A DNA stretch of 64,000 nucleotides from the NCBI GenBank assembly GCA_019155205.2, contig JAHNZQ020000016.1, positions 1,020,008 to 1,084,007 on the forward strand, in the 5' to 3' direction. A model generated the notes under the pieces. That model was given only the letters and a program-made list of their open reading frames with translations, did no database searches and was not told the origin of the DNA. This DNA comes from Gracilaria vermiculophylla. Taxonomy: Eukaryota > Rhodophyta > Florideophyceae > Gracilariales > Gracilariaceae. The translations under genes were made by a program, and so were the position numbers. Positions 28,393-37,889 of this stretch are shown here, in pieces (position 1 is the stretch's first letter; each line of letters starts with the position of its first letter).

Positions 28393-29076
28393 ATGGCCGG
28401 CAGCACGGCGTTCGTGCGCACCGGCGGCGGTGGCGGCGGCGGCGGCCGAGGCGGCGCGCCGCCGTCGCGGCGCGCGGTGCGCCGTCGGCGCGTCGTCTGC
28501 GCGCGCGCGCCGCCGCCGCCGCGCGCCGCACTGGCGCGCCGCCACGCCCTTTGGCTGCTGGCGGCGCTGCCGGCGGCGCTGCCGGCGGCGCTGCTGCCGC
28601 GCGCGCCAGTCGGCGCGCAGGAGGCGGCGCCCGGCGGCGATGCGCCCGCGCAGTTCGACGCGCTGCCGTGCCCCGACGGGCCGTGCCGCCCCGTGCAGTA
28701 CCACGACTACCGCGTCGGCTCGGGCGCCGCCGTGCGCCACGGCAGTGTCGTCGTGCTCAAGTGGACGGGGCGGCTGGCCGACCGGTACGGCTGGCCCATT
28801 CAGAACGAGCAGGCGGACGCGGTCACGTTCACCATCGGCTCCGACCCCCTCATCCGCGGCTTCGAGATGGCGCTCATGGGCATGCGCCAGGGCGGCAAGC
28901 GACGCATGCTCATCCCGGCGGAGTTCGGCTACCAGGACCAGCGCAGTGGCCCGCTCCCGCCATCTTACGGCGACCGCCGTCGCCTGTTCGCCACCGTGCT
29001 CAACCGCAGCAGGTTCAAGCGCGCCGGAGACCTTGTCATCGACGTCCAGCTCCTCAAGGTTCGTAACCCTCAGTAA
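28393..29076 (+). CDS. Thylakoid-lumen FKBP-type peptidyl-prolyl isomerase
   Basis: 227 aa from ATG at 28393. Bipartite targeting: a transit peptide (MAGSTAFVRTG, early Phe, Arg-rich, with a Gly run), then RRHALWLLAALPAALPAALL ending at VGA before QEAAPG. That second part is a lumenal signal with a twin-arginine motif and an A-x-A-like cleavage site. The FKBP domain covers about 105-225: VQYHDYRVGSGAAVRHGSVV, VLKWTGRL, TIGSDPLIRGFEMALMGMRQ, GGKRRMLIPAEFGY and DLVIDVQLLKV. Several FKBP active-site aromatics are changed, as in other lumenal FKBPs. Role: folding or assembly of photosystem proteins in the lumen, by family. AATAAA follows at 29667. Confidence 0.87.
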   Translation: MAGSTAFVRTGGGGGGGGRGGAPPSRRAVRRRRVVCARAPPPPRAALARRHALWLLAALPAALPAALLPRAPVGAQEAAPGGDAPAQFDALPCPDGPCRPVQYHDYRVGSGAAVRHGSVVVLKWTGRLADRYGWPIQNEQADAVTFTIGSDPLIRGFEMALMGMRQGGKRRMLIPAEFGYQDQRSGPLPPSYGDRRRLFATVLNRSRFKRAGDLVIDVQLLKVRNPQ

Positions 29077-30266
29077 TGCACAGCCATCTTTTTGTCCACG
29101 AAAACTGTGCCCACCCACGGCACAGCCTTCGTTCATCCCTGCCCTCCGCACTCATCCGCAGTGCATCACACACGGCAGTATACTTCTGCACTTCTCTGTG
29201 GACCTGCCAAGCGCGCACATACCGTATTGCTGTTCAGTTGCCGCCCCTGTTGCGCCAGCGATACAGCTACTCAATGTCTCCTCACCAAAGGTGTCCATCT
29301 GCTTGTCTGCAACCCAACAGTTCCCACACCCCCACGCGTTTGTCCACCGTTGTCACTGACAGCGGATGCCAAACGTGCATATGCACACGCAGTTCACATG
29401 TGTTCAATCCCCTTTCCTACGATAAGTTAGCAGTGGCGAAGCAAGCAACACTTACTTCGACCTGTCGCATTGACAAGTTATGCTTCATTGATTCAAATTC
29501 CACTCTACATATTTCCATCACAGCCTTGCTTCCGATAATCACCTCACATCCATCCCCGAGCCAGCAATAGCGCATTGCGCACGACCCGCGAATGCTACCC
29601 AATCACATAGCTGAGCCAAGAGCTTTCACACAGTTCAATTGCATGCCGTAGAGCACCTGTAAAAGCAATAAAAGGCACCAGGTGTTCCCAGCCGACATAG
29701 ATGTCTGATGAATGTTTCAAATGTGCGGTGGCGTGTGCGCCCTACATAGATCGACCGTTATGGCCGGCTGACCGTTATCAACCGTTGGCCGTTCAAGCTC
29801 CTGCGGGAATGGCTGCTGACCAAAGCACAGAAATGCGCTGTCCTCCAATCTATCACACCGTAAACAACAACCGCCAGTGATGGTGGGATGGCGGTCGTGC
29901 ATCCATCGTGATCCCTTGTCTCCATTGACCCCCTCTCCACGTACTGCAAATATACGCTGTATATGATTGCGACACGGCGTTCGGTGGGGAGAAACAAAAC
30001 ATGCAGCAGTAGGACAGCAAATGGACATCACACACGTTCTCGATGTCACGAGATGCTTTACTGCGCAATACCAAACGACCAGCGCGGTCTCAACAGCCGA
30101 CAATGATGCAACCTGCTGCTTTCTGCTCTTGCTTCGAGGACCAGCTCACCATTAACACCGGTGTCCGTGCCATGAATTGCTCAAGACCTGAAGCATCCCT
30201 GCATACTAGTAAGAACAGTTGGAAATGCGAAAGATATCAATGACGTTTGAGTCAAGTATTTAGAAT
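29077..30266. other. Convergent 3' spacer, FKBP / Tic110-like
   Basis: 1.19 kb of medium composition between two converging genes. One AATAAA at 29667-29672 fits an FKBP polyadenylation site about 590 bases after its stop. Short frames on both strands (under 165 codons) have no recognised family. Nothing else seen. Confidence 0.4.
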
Positions 30267-31946
30267 TTATTCAGATGCAGGAGTCTTCTGACCCACATCG
30301 CCGTCTTTCAAGTCTTCACCAGCCGCCGCTTTGACAATTTCTCGCAGTTCGTCGACGAATTTCGTAGCATCTGCGCCCATTGTCTTCTCCAAGATGCCCA
30401 CACGACTGATAAGCTCATCAATGTCCACGCCGAGTTCTCGACACATTTTCCCAAAACCTTCAACGTCTTTTAGAGAGCCTTCCTGTTGTAGCAACATTTG
30501 CAATGCATACATGATGCGCATCACAGCAACCTCTGATGTTATGGATTCCGCGGACTCTTCATCCATGAGCTTGCCAAACGATTCGTACAGCCCTTTTACG
30601 GAATCCATGTTGGCGTCTTTACCGTCACCGTCCATCATTGCGGCGCTGACCGCGACTTGGAACATGACTTTGGAAACATCCGCCAACAAAGCCTCGCTGC
30701 GGCGCTGGTCAATCTTCAACAAATTTTGAAGTTTCTGCAATCTCACGATCTCTTCACCGAGTTGCTCTTGGTCAGTAAAACAATGCACCGCGTAGCGTCG
30801 GTACAGATCTTCCTTCTCAGCCTCGCTTCCACGATGAATGCCAATGTAGTTCAACTTCAAAGACTTGTCGATATACTCGGCATCGTCAATGACTTTCACA
30901 GCCATACGCAAATCACGCAAGCTTTCCGATTCGTCAAAGCTAAGGCTTGCTACGGCACGATCTAGTTTTGCTGAAATTGTGCGTGAAAGATACGCTTCTG
31001 CGACTGATCTGAACGCTCCATCCGACAGACCGCTTGCCTTGCGCGCCTCCAAGATTCCGGCCACGGACGACTTCTTTTTACTTGCGTCGCCCGCAAAGTC
31101 GCTCGTTATGAATCGATCAATCGCTCGTTCCAGTGCTGAATTTGGGACTGCGTCTTGTATTCCAGGGTGTGCTTGACTTGTTTCCTTTTGAGTTTCTTCG
31201 CCATCTTTCGACTGGAATATGTCGAGTTTCACCTTTTCCGACATTTCTGGACCTCCGCTCCCGACATCTTGGCGCTTACGGAATTTGAAGCGGTTTTGTT
31301 TTAGAGGCGGTGAAGACGCTGGTGTGCTGTCGCCGTCCGCGATTTGTTGGAACAGAGAGTTGGAGGCAAACCCATCGTAGGAAGAAGAGCGAAGCTGTTG
31401 TTGGAAATCACGCAGACGCTGTTGTTGAGCTCTCTTGTACACTGCGTTGAGCGCCCATATTGAAGCACCCGTGACGCAAACGACAGGGGCAACTTTTTTG
31501 GCACCATTTAAAGTTTTGACAAGTATACTTTGCTGGGAAGGATCTCTTCGAAACGCTGCCTCTTGCGACGGTAGTGTGAAGTTAGGAACCTGGTCTGTTA
31601 TTGTGATGACGGATTGCTTTGCGATTGCCTGGCGTGGCACAAGAATGGCTATTGCCGCAGTGGTCGCCATGAAAACATTCTTGAGAACTGTAGCTACTGA
31701 ACAAGAGGGTGCAGAGGAGGAAGTTTGGCTGGCGTGAGAGGTTGACTTTGCTGCTGGACAAACAACCTGAAAAGGTTGGGGCGTTCTGCGCTGCTGCAGT
31801 GCATTTGGTGTGAGACTGCTACGGAGCCGAAGATATGGATGCTGACCAGAAAACGAAGAACGAGATGATGCAGTGAACAAACACGGCACGGTGAACGCAA
31901 ATTGCGACGAGCGCGCTCTCTTCGAACGGCTTTTTCCGGCAAACAT
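30267..31946 (-). CDS. Tic110-like plastid inner-envelope protein (candidate)
   Basis: 559 aa from ATG at 31946 (MFAGKSRSKR), single exon. The first ~80 residues are Ser/Arg/Ala-rich with almost no acidic residues (transit peptide). Two hydrophobic segments follow, about 84-109 (VATVLKNVFMATTAAIAILV) and 152-170, then an entirely helical soluble part. Two blocks resemble the helical repeats of Tic110: ILEARKASGLSDGAFRSVAE with LSRTISAKLDRA, and LYRRYAVHCFTDQEQLGEEI then LQKLQNLLKIDQRRSEALLA. Order and topology (two N-terminal membrane helices, large C-terminal helical domain) also fit. Tic110 anchors stromal chaperones at the protein import site. Shorter than most Tic110 proteins and the similarity is weak, so a different plastid membrane protein is possible. 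Confidence 0.5.
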   Translation of the reverse strand: MFAGKSRSKRARSSQFAFTVPCLFTASSRSSFSGQHPYLRLRSSLTPNALQQRRTPQPFQVVCPAAKSTSHASQTSSSAPSCSVATVLKNVFMATTAAIAILVPRQAIAKQSVITITDQVPNFTLPSQEAAFRRDPSQQSILVKTLNGAKKVAPVVCVTGASIWALNAVYKRAQQQRLRDFQQQLRSSSYDGFASNSLFQQIADGDSTPASSPPLKQNRFKFRKRQDVGSGGPEMSEKVKLDIFQSKDGEETQKETSQAHPGIQDAVPNSALERAIDRFITSDFAGDASKKKSSVAGILEARKASGLSDGAFRSVAEAYLSRTISAKLDRAVASLSFDESESLRDLRMAVKVIDDAEYIDKSLKLNYIGIHRGSEAEKEDLYRRYAVHCFTDQEQLGEEIVRLQKLQNLLKIDQRRSEALLADVSKVMFQVAVSAAMMDGDGKDANMDSVKGLYESFGKLMDEESAESITSEVAVMRIMYALQMLLQQEGSLKDVEGFGKMCRELGVDIDELISRVGILEKTMGADATKFVDELREIVKAAAGEDLKDGDVGQKTPASE

Positions 31947-33111
31947 TTGGTTTAGTTTGAAGATGTGACGGCACTCGGGGCGCTTGTGGGGACGGGGCGC
32001 ACTAATTTGAGCACGGCTTGACTGTGCTATTCCTGTAGCAAAATGCGAGCTAACGAACGAAATGGGTTGGGTGTGGCTTGTTTCGGTACCCAATCGTGAT
32101 CCGACGCGAAACCGTTCTTACGCAGATGAACAGCGCAAGGCCGAATGCCCGTTTTTCTCGCTGCGCTCAATCAACGAAGGGCGTGAATGAAGCAGCCACC
32201 AGAGGCGGAGCGCGCCGTTGTGCTGCGTTAGATAGGGCCGACAAACGCAGAGCAGTTGAACAGGGCGCACAGTCTGGGCGCGTGGACAGCGTCGGTGGCG
32301 AGGTTGCGTCAATGAGCCCATGGTGCGGGCTGCGGAGCGTGCATCAAGACGCTGTGATCTCTGTTTTCATGAAATGCGCAAAATCGAAAAAAAAGTCGTA
32401 TTCAGCCCCGTCTGGCACCACCGCCGCCAAAGCGGCAGCTGTCACACGGACGTCGGCAAACATGAAAATGTTCATATTAGATTCGTAATCTGTTTCACGT
32501 GGCGTGGCGACGCATGGCAGCAGGGGATGAGGTCAAAACAATCAACTTATCCTTTAATTGTAATTATATTTTGATCGCGTTTCTTCGCCTTTTCGTAGTC
32601 GGTTTAAATTTTGCAACCTGTTTTTGTTTAGCAAAAATTCATTAGCCTCTGTTGTTTTTGTGAACGTGAAGCAGATGAAGAGCAGACATGAGAAAACCAC
32701 ATGGTTTAAAAGAGATGCGCTTGTAAAATATGTCTAATTTAGGATAGAGCTTCAGAAAAAGGCCTTTTTTTTATTTCAAAAAATAATCATTTGACAACAT
32801 GATATCCGCGCGGATAGACACTCCCATGCGTAAGCCCATCATGCGCTCTTCTACTTTACGTCTGCACTTCAAACATCCCGCATCGTTTTCACCCGCTCTC
32901 CGATCGCCATGCAAAACACACGCAGTTCAGTGCTGTTATAATTTCCCGGCTGCCCGTCGGTGACGCGAGCACTGGCCTGTGGTCGAATCCTCTTTTTCGC
33001 GTCGTCAACCAGCGCCATACCGAATCACCAATTGCCCCCCGTCCCTTACCTTCCTTACACACACTCAAGCTCAGTCGTCACAGTCCCTGCTGTTAGCCCT
33101 CCTCCCTAGTC
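31947..33111. promoter_or_regulatory. Divergent promoter region, Tic110-like / mitochondrial carrier
   Basis: 1.16 kb between divergent starts; AT-rich at 32500-32800 with T-runs, mixed elsewhere. A plus-strand open frame at 32078-32488 has no recognised family and is not called. A pyrimidine-rich leader precedes the carrier ATG. Confidence 0.4.
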
Positions 33112-34074
33112 ATGCCGAGCAAGCATCCAACGGTGTGCGCCGTGCCGCCAGAGCCCTTTCGCCACGGCTGGCGCCTAGCGGCCGCAGGCGGCATGGCCGG
33201 CATGCTCACCAACACTCTGTTGCATCCCTTGGATACGGTGAAGACGGTTCGACAGGCCGATCCAAAGCACTTTCGCGGCATGACGCCAACCCTGATGGCC
33301 ATCATTCGCACAAGGGGTCCGTTTGCGCTTTACGCAGGCATTGTTCCGGCGCTGGTAGGCAGTGCGTTGTCCTCCGCGCTCTACTTTGGCGCCTATGAAT
33401 TTGCGAAGAGTGCCTTCGCCCAAGTCTCTCCGCGTTCATTCCAGGCACCGAGGACAAGAGTGCCGCTGACCGCCGTCTCTGCAGCCTGCGGCAACGTGGC
33501 GTCTTCGGTCCTGTTTGTGCCGAAAGAAGTCGTGAAGCAGCGCATGCAATCGGCAGTAGAGGCCGGAAATTTCGTGACAGCCGCGCGGAGCATTGTACAA
33601 ACCTCGGGACTTGCAGGTTTGTACAGAGGGTACAAAGCCACGTTGCTTCGCAACATACCGTCCACAATGCTGCGTTTTGCGATTTACGAGGAAGCCAAGC
33701 TTGCCATTCGAAGAATGAAGGGCCTCAAGCCGGAAACACCGTTGACGTTTCCTGAGTTTATCGCAGCTGGCTCCGTTGCGGGTGTCGTGTCCAGCGCATG
33801 CACCACGCCAATGGACGTGTTGAAGACGAGGTTTGCGACGGGTGCTATCACGCCCGGAACGGCCATTGTACCAGCCTTGCGAGAAGTGGTGCGCCATGAC
33901 GGAGTGAGGGGGCTGTTTGTGGGCATTCGGCCGCGCATGGTGTGGGCCGCGCTGTTTGCCGCTATCGGTTTTACCTCGTACGAAGTTTGTAAAGGTTGGG
34001 TGCTTGCGGAGCGAAGGGCTCCAGTAGCAAAAGCGCGTGTGCAACGATACAAGAGGCAGGAGACTACAAGGTGA
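33112..34074 (+). CDS. Mitochondrial carrier family protein, SAM-carrier-like
   Basis: 320 aa, single exon. Three carrier repeats with the P-x-[D/E]-x-x-[K/R] signature: PLDTVKT (about residue 39), PKEVVKQR (about 138) and PMDVLKTR (about 231), each in an odd-numbered helix, plus the following glycine-rich helices (AAGGMAGMLTNTLLH, AACGNVASSVLFV, AAGSVAGVVSSACTT). It is closest in style to S-adenosylmethionine carriers and their plastid-like paralogues. The substrate cannot be decided from sequence alone. Location: mitochondrial or plastid inner membrane; no cleavable presequence is evident. The basic tail (VQRYKRQETTR) is not part of the fold. Confidence 0.88.
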   Translation: MPSKHPTVCAVPPEPFRHGWRLAAAGGMAGMLTNTLLHPLDTVKTVRQADPKHFRGMTPTLMAIIRTRGPFALYAGIVPALVGSALSSALYFGAYEFAKSAFAQVSPRSFQAPRTRVPLTAVSAACGNVASSVLFVPKEVVKQRMQSAVEAGNFVTAARSIVQTSGLAGLYRGYKATLLRNIPSTMLRFAIYEEAKLAIRRMKGLKPETPLTFPEFIAAGSVAGVVSSACTTPMDVLKTRFATGAITPGTAIVPALREVVRHDGVRGLFVGIRPRMVWAALFAAIGFTSYEVCKGWVLAERRAPVAKARVQRYKRQETTR

Positions 34075-34436
34075 AAAACACAGAGAGTGGCGATCAAGTT
34101 GTACATATTTCATGTTTGGTTGGGTGTTTTGAAGCAAATATGTCATTCTAATGGTATAGTACAAAGTTTTGTTGGAGCGAAATAGAAAGCAGTACAGATC
34201 AGCTGAACGCAAGGGAATCAAAACATGCCATTTTAGCAACCAAGAAAGCTGGATCGATTAGTGATGAATGGGCCAAACAGTGGGGAAAAAAACATGGAAT
34301 AACTCGTCGTGTTGGGAGGACATTGCTTTGGACAAGTGGGGAGGTGAGCTAAACCGGGTGACGTGTGAGGGTCGCAGCATGGCATGGAGGACCAACAGGG
34401 TTGGGGGCTGGGCAGCGTTGGTGCGGTGCACCAGAA
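34075..34436. other. Convergent 3' spacer, carrier / riboflavin kinase
   Basis: 362 bases between converging genes; nothing recognised. Confidence 0.4.
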
Positions 34437-34934
34437 CTACTCCAGCAGCACAGGATGCGTTCGGTACGGCTGGGCTTGGGGCAGATCAAGGGCAAGGGCG
34501 GCAACGCTGATGTCGTTTTGAATGTGGAGCACAAGCTGTTGCAAAGAATTGAACTTGAGCTCGGGCCTCATGAAGGCAACGATGCACAGGCGCATCTCTT
34601 CGCCATAGAAATCGGTGTCAAAGATGTCAGACATGAGGTGTGCCTCTAGCACGCGTTGTTCGACATCGCCGAAAGTTATATTTCGTCCAATGCTGGCCAC
34701 CATTTTCACGATGGCGTCGCCGAACTTGGGCACTCTGCCAAATCCGAGATAGACGCCGTCTCGATCGGCGCCGGTGACGTTGTCCAACAGAGAGCCCGGT
34801 AGGTTTGCTGTTGGGGTTCCAAGCGAGCGGCTGCCCCTGCCAAATCCACGCTGCACGATGCCGCTGACGGTTATGGGTTTGGGGAGCCACTCTACGGCTT
34901 GCACCGAGGAGAAGGTGGGTTGATGGCAACACAT
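34437..34934 (-). CDS. RFK: Riboflavin kinase
   Basis: Phosphorylates riboflavin to FMN. 165 aa from ATG at 34934, which fits the stand-alone eukaryotic enzyme. Motifs: VSGIVQRGFGRGSRSLGTPT followed by AN (the PTAN metal/ATP motif), GVYLGFGRV, KMVASIGRN, EAHLM with DFYGEEMRLCIVAFMRPELK, and FNSLQQLVLHIQNDI. It lacks the haloacid-dehalogenase FMN phosphatase domain fused in plants. The open frame continues upstream with ATGs at 35048 and 35150, which would add 38 or 72 residues; a targeting extension is possible, but the sequence there overlaps a repeat-bearing promoter. Head-to-head with ATP sulfurylase. Confidence 0.92.
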   Translation of the reverse strand: MCCHQPTFSSVQAVEWLPKPITVSGIVQRGFGRGSRSLGTPTANLPGSLLDNVTGADRDGVYLGFGRVPKFGDAIVKMVASIGRNITFGDVEQRVLEAHLMSDIFDTDFYGEEMRLCIVAFMRPELKFNSLQQLVLHIQNDISVAALALDLPQAQPYRTHPVLLE

Positions 34935-36148
34935 TGCCAAATTGTGAACGGTTGGGCGGCACAGGATTTGCGAGGAGCGTGGCAGGAAGCGAAAGAGCTT
35001 GAATGGGTGATGAAAGGCTGCCACTTTAGTTTGGGTGCTGGAGTTCATTGGAGTTGGAGCATACGATGTTGGTCCGTTCGCACTTGGACGAGGCGCGTGC
35101 GATGCCGACCAGATGCACCATGGAGCAGACGTGGACACAGCGTTCGCCACGCGCGCTCGCTACGCACGCTCGCTACGCACGCGCGCTACTCGCGTTGGCA
35201 ACGCGCGTTGGCTGCTCGCGTTGGCTGCTCGCGTTGGCTGCTCGCGTTGGCTGCTCGCGTGGGCTGCTCGCATTGGCTGCCTCTTCGTGCGTTGCGCATT
35301 ACAGTGCAATTGCAGCCGCGCTGCGCCCAGTGACGGCGCATTCGACTTTGGATGCGCCGCATGGTGTGCTGCTGGGTCAATCTAATTTGGTTGATTTCAT
35401 CGGAAATGAAATGAACCAAATTAGATTTAAAGTATCTCACAACCTAACTTTGGATCAGCGCGGGCGCTGACCACGCGCGAGCCGCCGCGCGCCGCCCGCG
35501 CGCCGCCACGAACGTTGAGCGCTTCAAGCGGAAGCGCGCAGCATTATTTGGCATTATTTGGGACGACGACGGGCGGCGCGGCGAGGCGGTGCCTGCCGGG
35601 CGCCGGCGCGACGAGCGCGAGCACGCGCCCGCCGTGCGGCAGGCGCGGCGCAGAGCGATCGCGGCGCGGTGCGGCGCGACGCGGCGCGGCGCGGCGCAGC
35701 GCGGCGCGGCGGCGCGCGTTACGGCCGGCGCGCGATCAAAAATGTGAAGCCGTTTCGTTTGGCGGCCGCGCGCGCGCTGCGTTACTGTGCGCCGCGCGCG
35801 AGTGCGCGCATGCAGCCGCCGCCCGTCATTGGTCCGCCAGAGCGGTGAAACGGGAGTGGCCGCATGCGCCCCCAAATTAACTGCAAATCACACTGCGCTT
35901 GCAAATTACATTGGCGCGTGGCTGATCCGAGCGCCTTTATCAGCACCGCCCACCGCGCGTGTGCACCGCCGTCCGCCTTCCCCCCCCGGAACCCCCGCCG
36001 CGCGCTGTTCGACGACGTTCCCTCTTCACGTTACGCGCTCTGTCGCACTTGCACTCGCCGCCTTTCCTTCCCTTCACCTTCTTTCTCTTCTAATCACCCT
36101 CCACCTTCCCGGCCCTTCACTGCCGCAGCCCGTTCTTTCCCATCCAAA
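34935..36148. promoter_or_regulatory. Bidirectional promoter, riboflavin kinase / ATP sulfurylase
   Basis: 1.2 kb between divergent starts. It holds a 13-bp tandem repeat (35205-35281), short repeats of cgctacgcacgct just before it, a GC-rich block with repeated gcggcgc (35560-35740), and a pyrimidine-rich leader (36050-36145) before the ATP sulfurylase ATG. No gene recognised. Confidence 0.5.
35205..35281 (+). repeat. Six-copy 13-bp tandem repeat
   Basis: Unit gcgttggctgctc repeats at 35205, 35218, 35231 and 35244 without change, then two diverged copies to 35281. It lies in the shared promoter of riboflavin kinase and ATP sulfurylase. Confidence 0.85.
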
Positions 36149-37408
36149 ATGGCTATGACGTCCCCAGTGCACGGGGGCGGCGAGTTGGTGGACCGAATCG
36201 TCACCGAGATCCCAGATGCCGAAACCCTCCCCAAGATCGTCGTCAACGATGTGGACATGACCTCTCTCTACAGAATTGCCGACGGCACTCTCTCCCCTCT
36301 CACGGGCCCCATGGTCAAGGACGACTATGACTCCGTGCTCACCTCAAAGTGCATTGTGCGCAATGGCATCAAGTGGGCGTGGACTATTCCGATCTGCCTC
36401 CCAGTCACCGCCGAGGAGGCTCGTGTCTCCCCGGAGGGAGCAAAGGTAGCCCTGTTCTCGGAGTCCGCAGCCAAGGTGTTCGGCGTCTTGGAGGTCGCGT
36501 CACTCTTCGAATGGGACAAGGCCGCCTTCATCAAGGCCGTCTACGGCACTGAGCGTGTCGACCATCCCGGCGCCCGCCTGTGGATGACCGACGATCGTTC
36601 CACCATGATTGGTGGTGAGATTTCGCTTTTGCCCTTCGAGGACACGCGCCAATTCAAAGATCGCATCTTCTCTCCCAAGAAGATGAGAGCTTACATCCAG
36701 CAGATGGCATACGGCGCCACCATTGCCTTCCAGACTCGCAACCCGCTTCACAGGGCGCACGAGTACGCCCTCGTATACGGCGCTGAGACTTTGCTCAGGT
36801 CTCATGGTGATGTGAAGAAGATTGGCGTGTTCCTCAACCCGTTGGTGGGACAGCTGAAGGGTGATGACGTCCCGGCCAAGACCAGGATGGATACCTATGC
36901 AAAGCTCATTGACGGCGGCTACCTGGGAGAAGGAGACATGGATGAGGAGTTGTGGAAATCAAAGAAGCAGAGCCTCAAGGACCAGGTTACCTTGGCTGGA
37001 CTGGACATGCGAATGTTTTACGGCGGTCCTTCTGAGGCGGTCATGCACGGCATCTACCGCCAGAACCTTGGTTTGACTCATTTCATCATTGGCCGCAAGC
37101 ACGCTGACGCGCCCTTCGATGACAAGTCACCGATCTGGGGTGATTTTGACGCTCAAGAAGTGTTCTCCAACCTGGGTGGAGAGCTGTCCATCAAGACCGT
37201 CAATGTCGGCTTCGCCGCTTATTTTGAGGAGTTGGGTCGTGTGGGCCTGGTGACTGACAACAAGGACAAGAAATCTGTGAGCATTTCGGGAACAAAGGTG
37301 CGCGAGATGCTGAACCGTGGCGAGAAGCCAGACGAGCGTGTGATGCGCCCGACTACCGCAGAGATCTTGATTCAGTTCTACCAGGCGAAGAACGCGATGA
37401 AGGCGTGA
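36149..37408 (+). CDS. ATP sulfurylase (sulfate adenylyltransferase)
   Basis: Converts sulfate and ATP to adenosine phosphosulfate, the first step of sulfate assimilation and of sulfated polysaccharide synthesis. 419 aa, single exon. Landmarks: IADGTLSPLTGPM and DYDSVL in the N-terminal PUA-like domain; the catalytic QTRNPLHRAHEYAL (HxxH type) at about residues 193-206; FLNPLVGQLKGDDVP; IIGRKHADAP; and SISGTKVREML with the arginine. There is no fused APS kinase or APS-kinase-like domain, unlike fungal and animal enzymes. The start at 36149 has no clear transit peptide; an open frame upstream could encode a Ser/Arg/Pro-rich extension, so plastid targeting cannot be excluded. AATAAA at 37704. 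Convergent with E2F. Confidence 0.95.
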   Translation: MAMTSPVHGGGELVDRIVTEIPDAETLPKIVVNDVDMTSLYRIADGTLSPLTGPMVKDDYDSVLTSKCIVRNGIKWAWTIPICLPVTAEEARVSPEGAKVALFSESAAKVFGVLEVASLFEWDKAAFIKAVYGTERVDHPGARLWMTDDRSTMIGGEISLLPFEDTRQFKDRIFSPKKMRAYIQQMAYGATIAFQTRNPLHRAHEYALVYGAETLLRSHGDVKKIGVFLNPLVGQLKGDDVPAKTRMDTYAKLIDGGYLGEGDMDEELWKSKKQSLKDQVTLAGLDMRMFYGGPSEAVMHGIYRQNLGLTHFIIGRKHADAPFDDKSPIWGDFDAQEVFSNLGGELSIKTVNVGFAAYFEELGRVGLVTDNKDKKSVSISGTKVREMLNRGEKPDERVMRPTTAEILIQFYQAKNAMKA

Positions 37409-37889
37409 GCGGTGGCGCGCCTTGCGCAAGGCTGCGCGAAATGCTCACGCGCACGCCCGTGTTGGCTGCTTCCGCGCGACATGCGCTTTGGCAAAAGCAC
37501 GCTCGGGAACAAGGGGGTTTTGGGATTGCTTTGTAGTGTAAGCCATGCGTTGTGCTCCCCCGAGTGCCGTACAGTATGTGTAGGGTTATACAGCTGCGAA
37601 GCCTACGCCAGTCATAGTGGCAGGCCATGCGCAATGACCACGCGCAAAGTCATTTCAAGCACAGGTCGAGCATGTGGCACGTCTCGGCGCTCGAGGCCCT
37701 ACAAATAAAGGTGAAATGCATGAAGCTTGTACGATGGAGAAGACACTCGCCGCGCAATCGCTCTCGCCGCGAAATCACTCTCGCCGCGCAATGCAGCCTC
37801 TGTTAGTAACTTAGTTGCTACCTAGATTAAGTTGCCCGTCGCAGGCAAACACGACGGCACTGGCATGTCCCACATATACACTTTTTGAT
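37409..37889. other. Convergent 3' spacer, ATP sulfurylase / E2F
   Basis: 481 bases between converging genes. AATAAA at 37704-37709 is a likely ATP sulfurylase poly(A) signal. Short direct repeats of ctcgccgcg(c/a)aatc occur at about 37746-37792. Otherwise nothing. Confidence 0.4.

Noticed and set aside
32078..32488. 136-codon plus-strand frame between the Tic110-like and carrier genes
   Set aside because: Overlaps the divergent promoter, unusual composition, no family resemblance.
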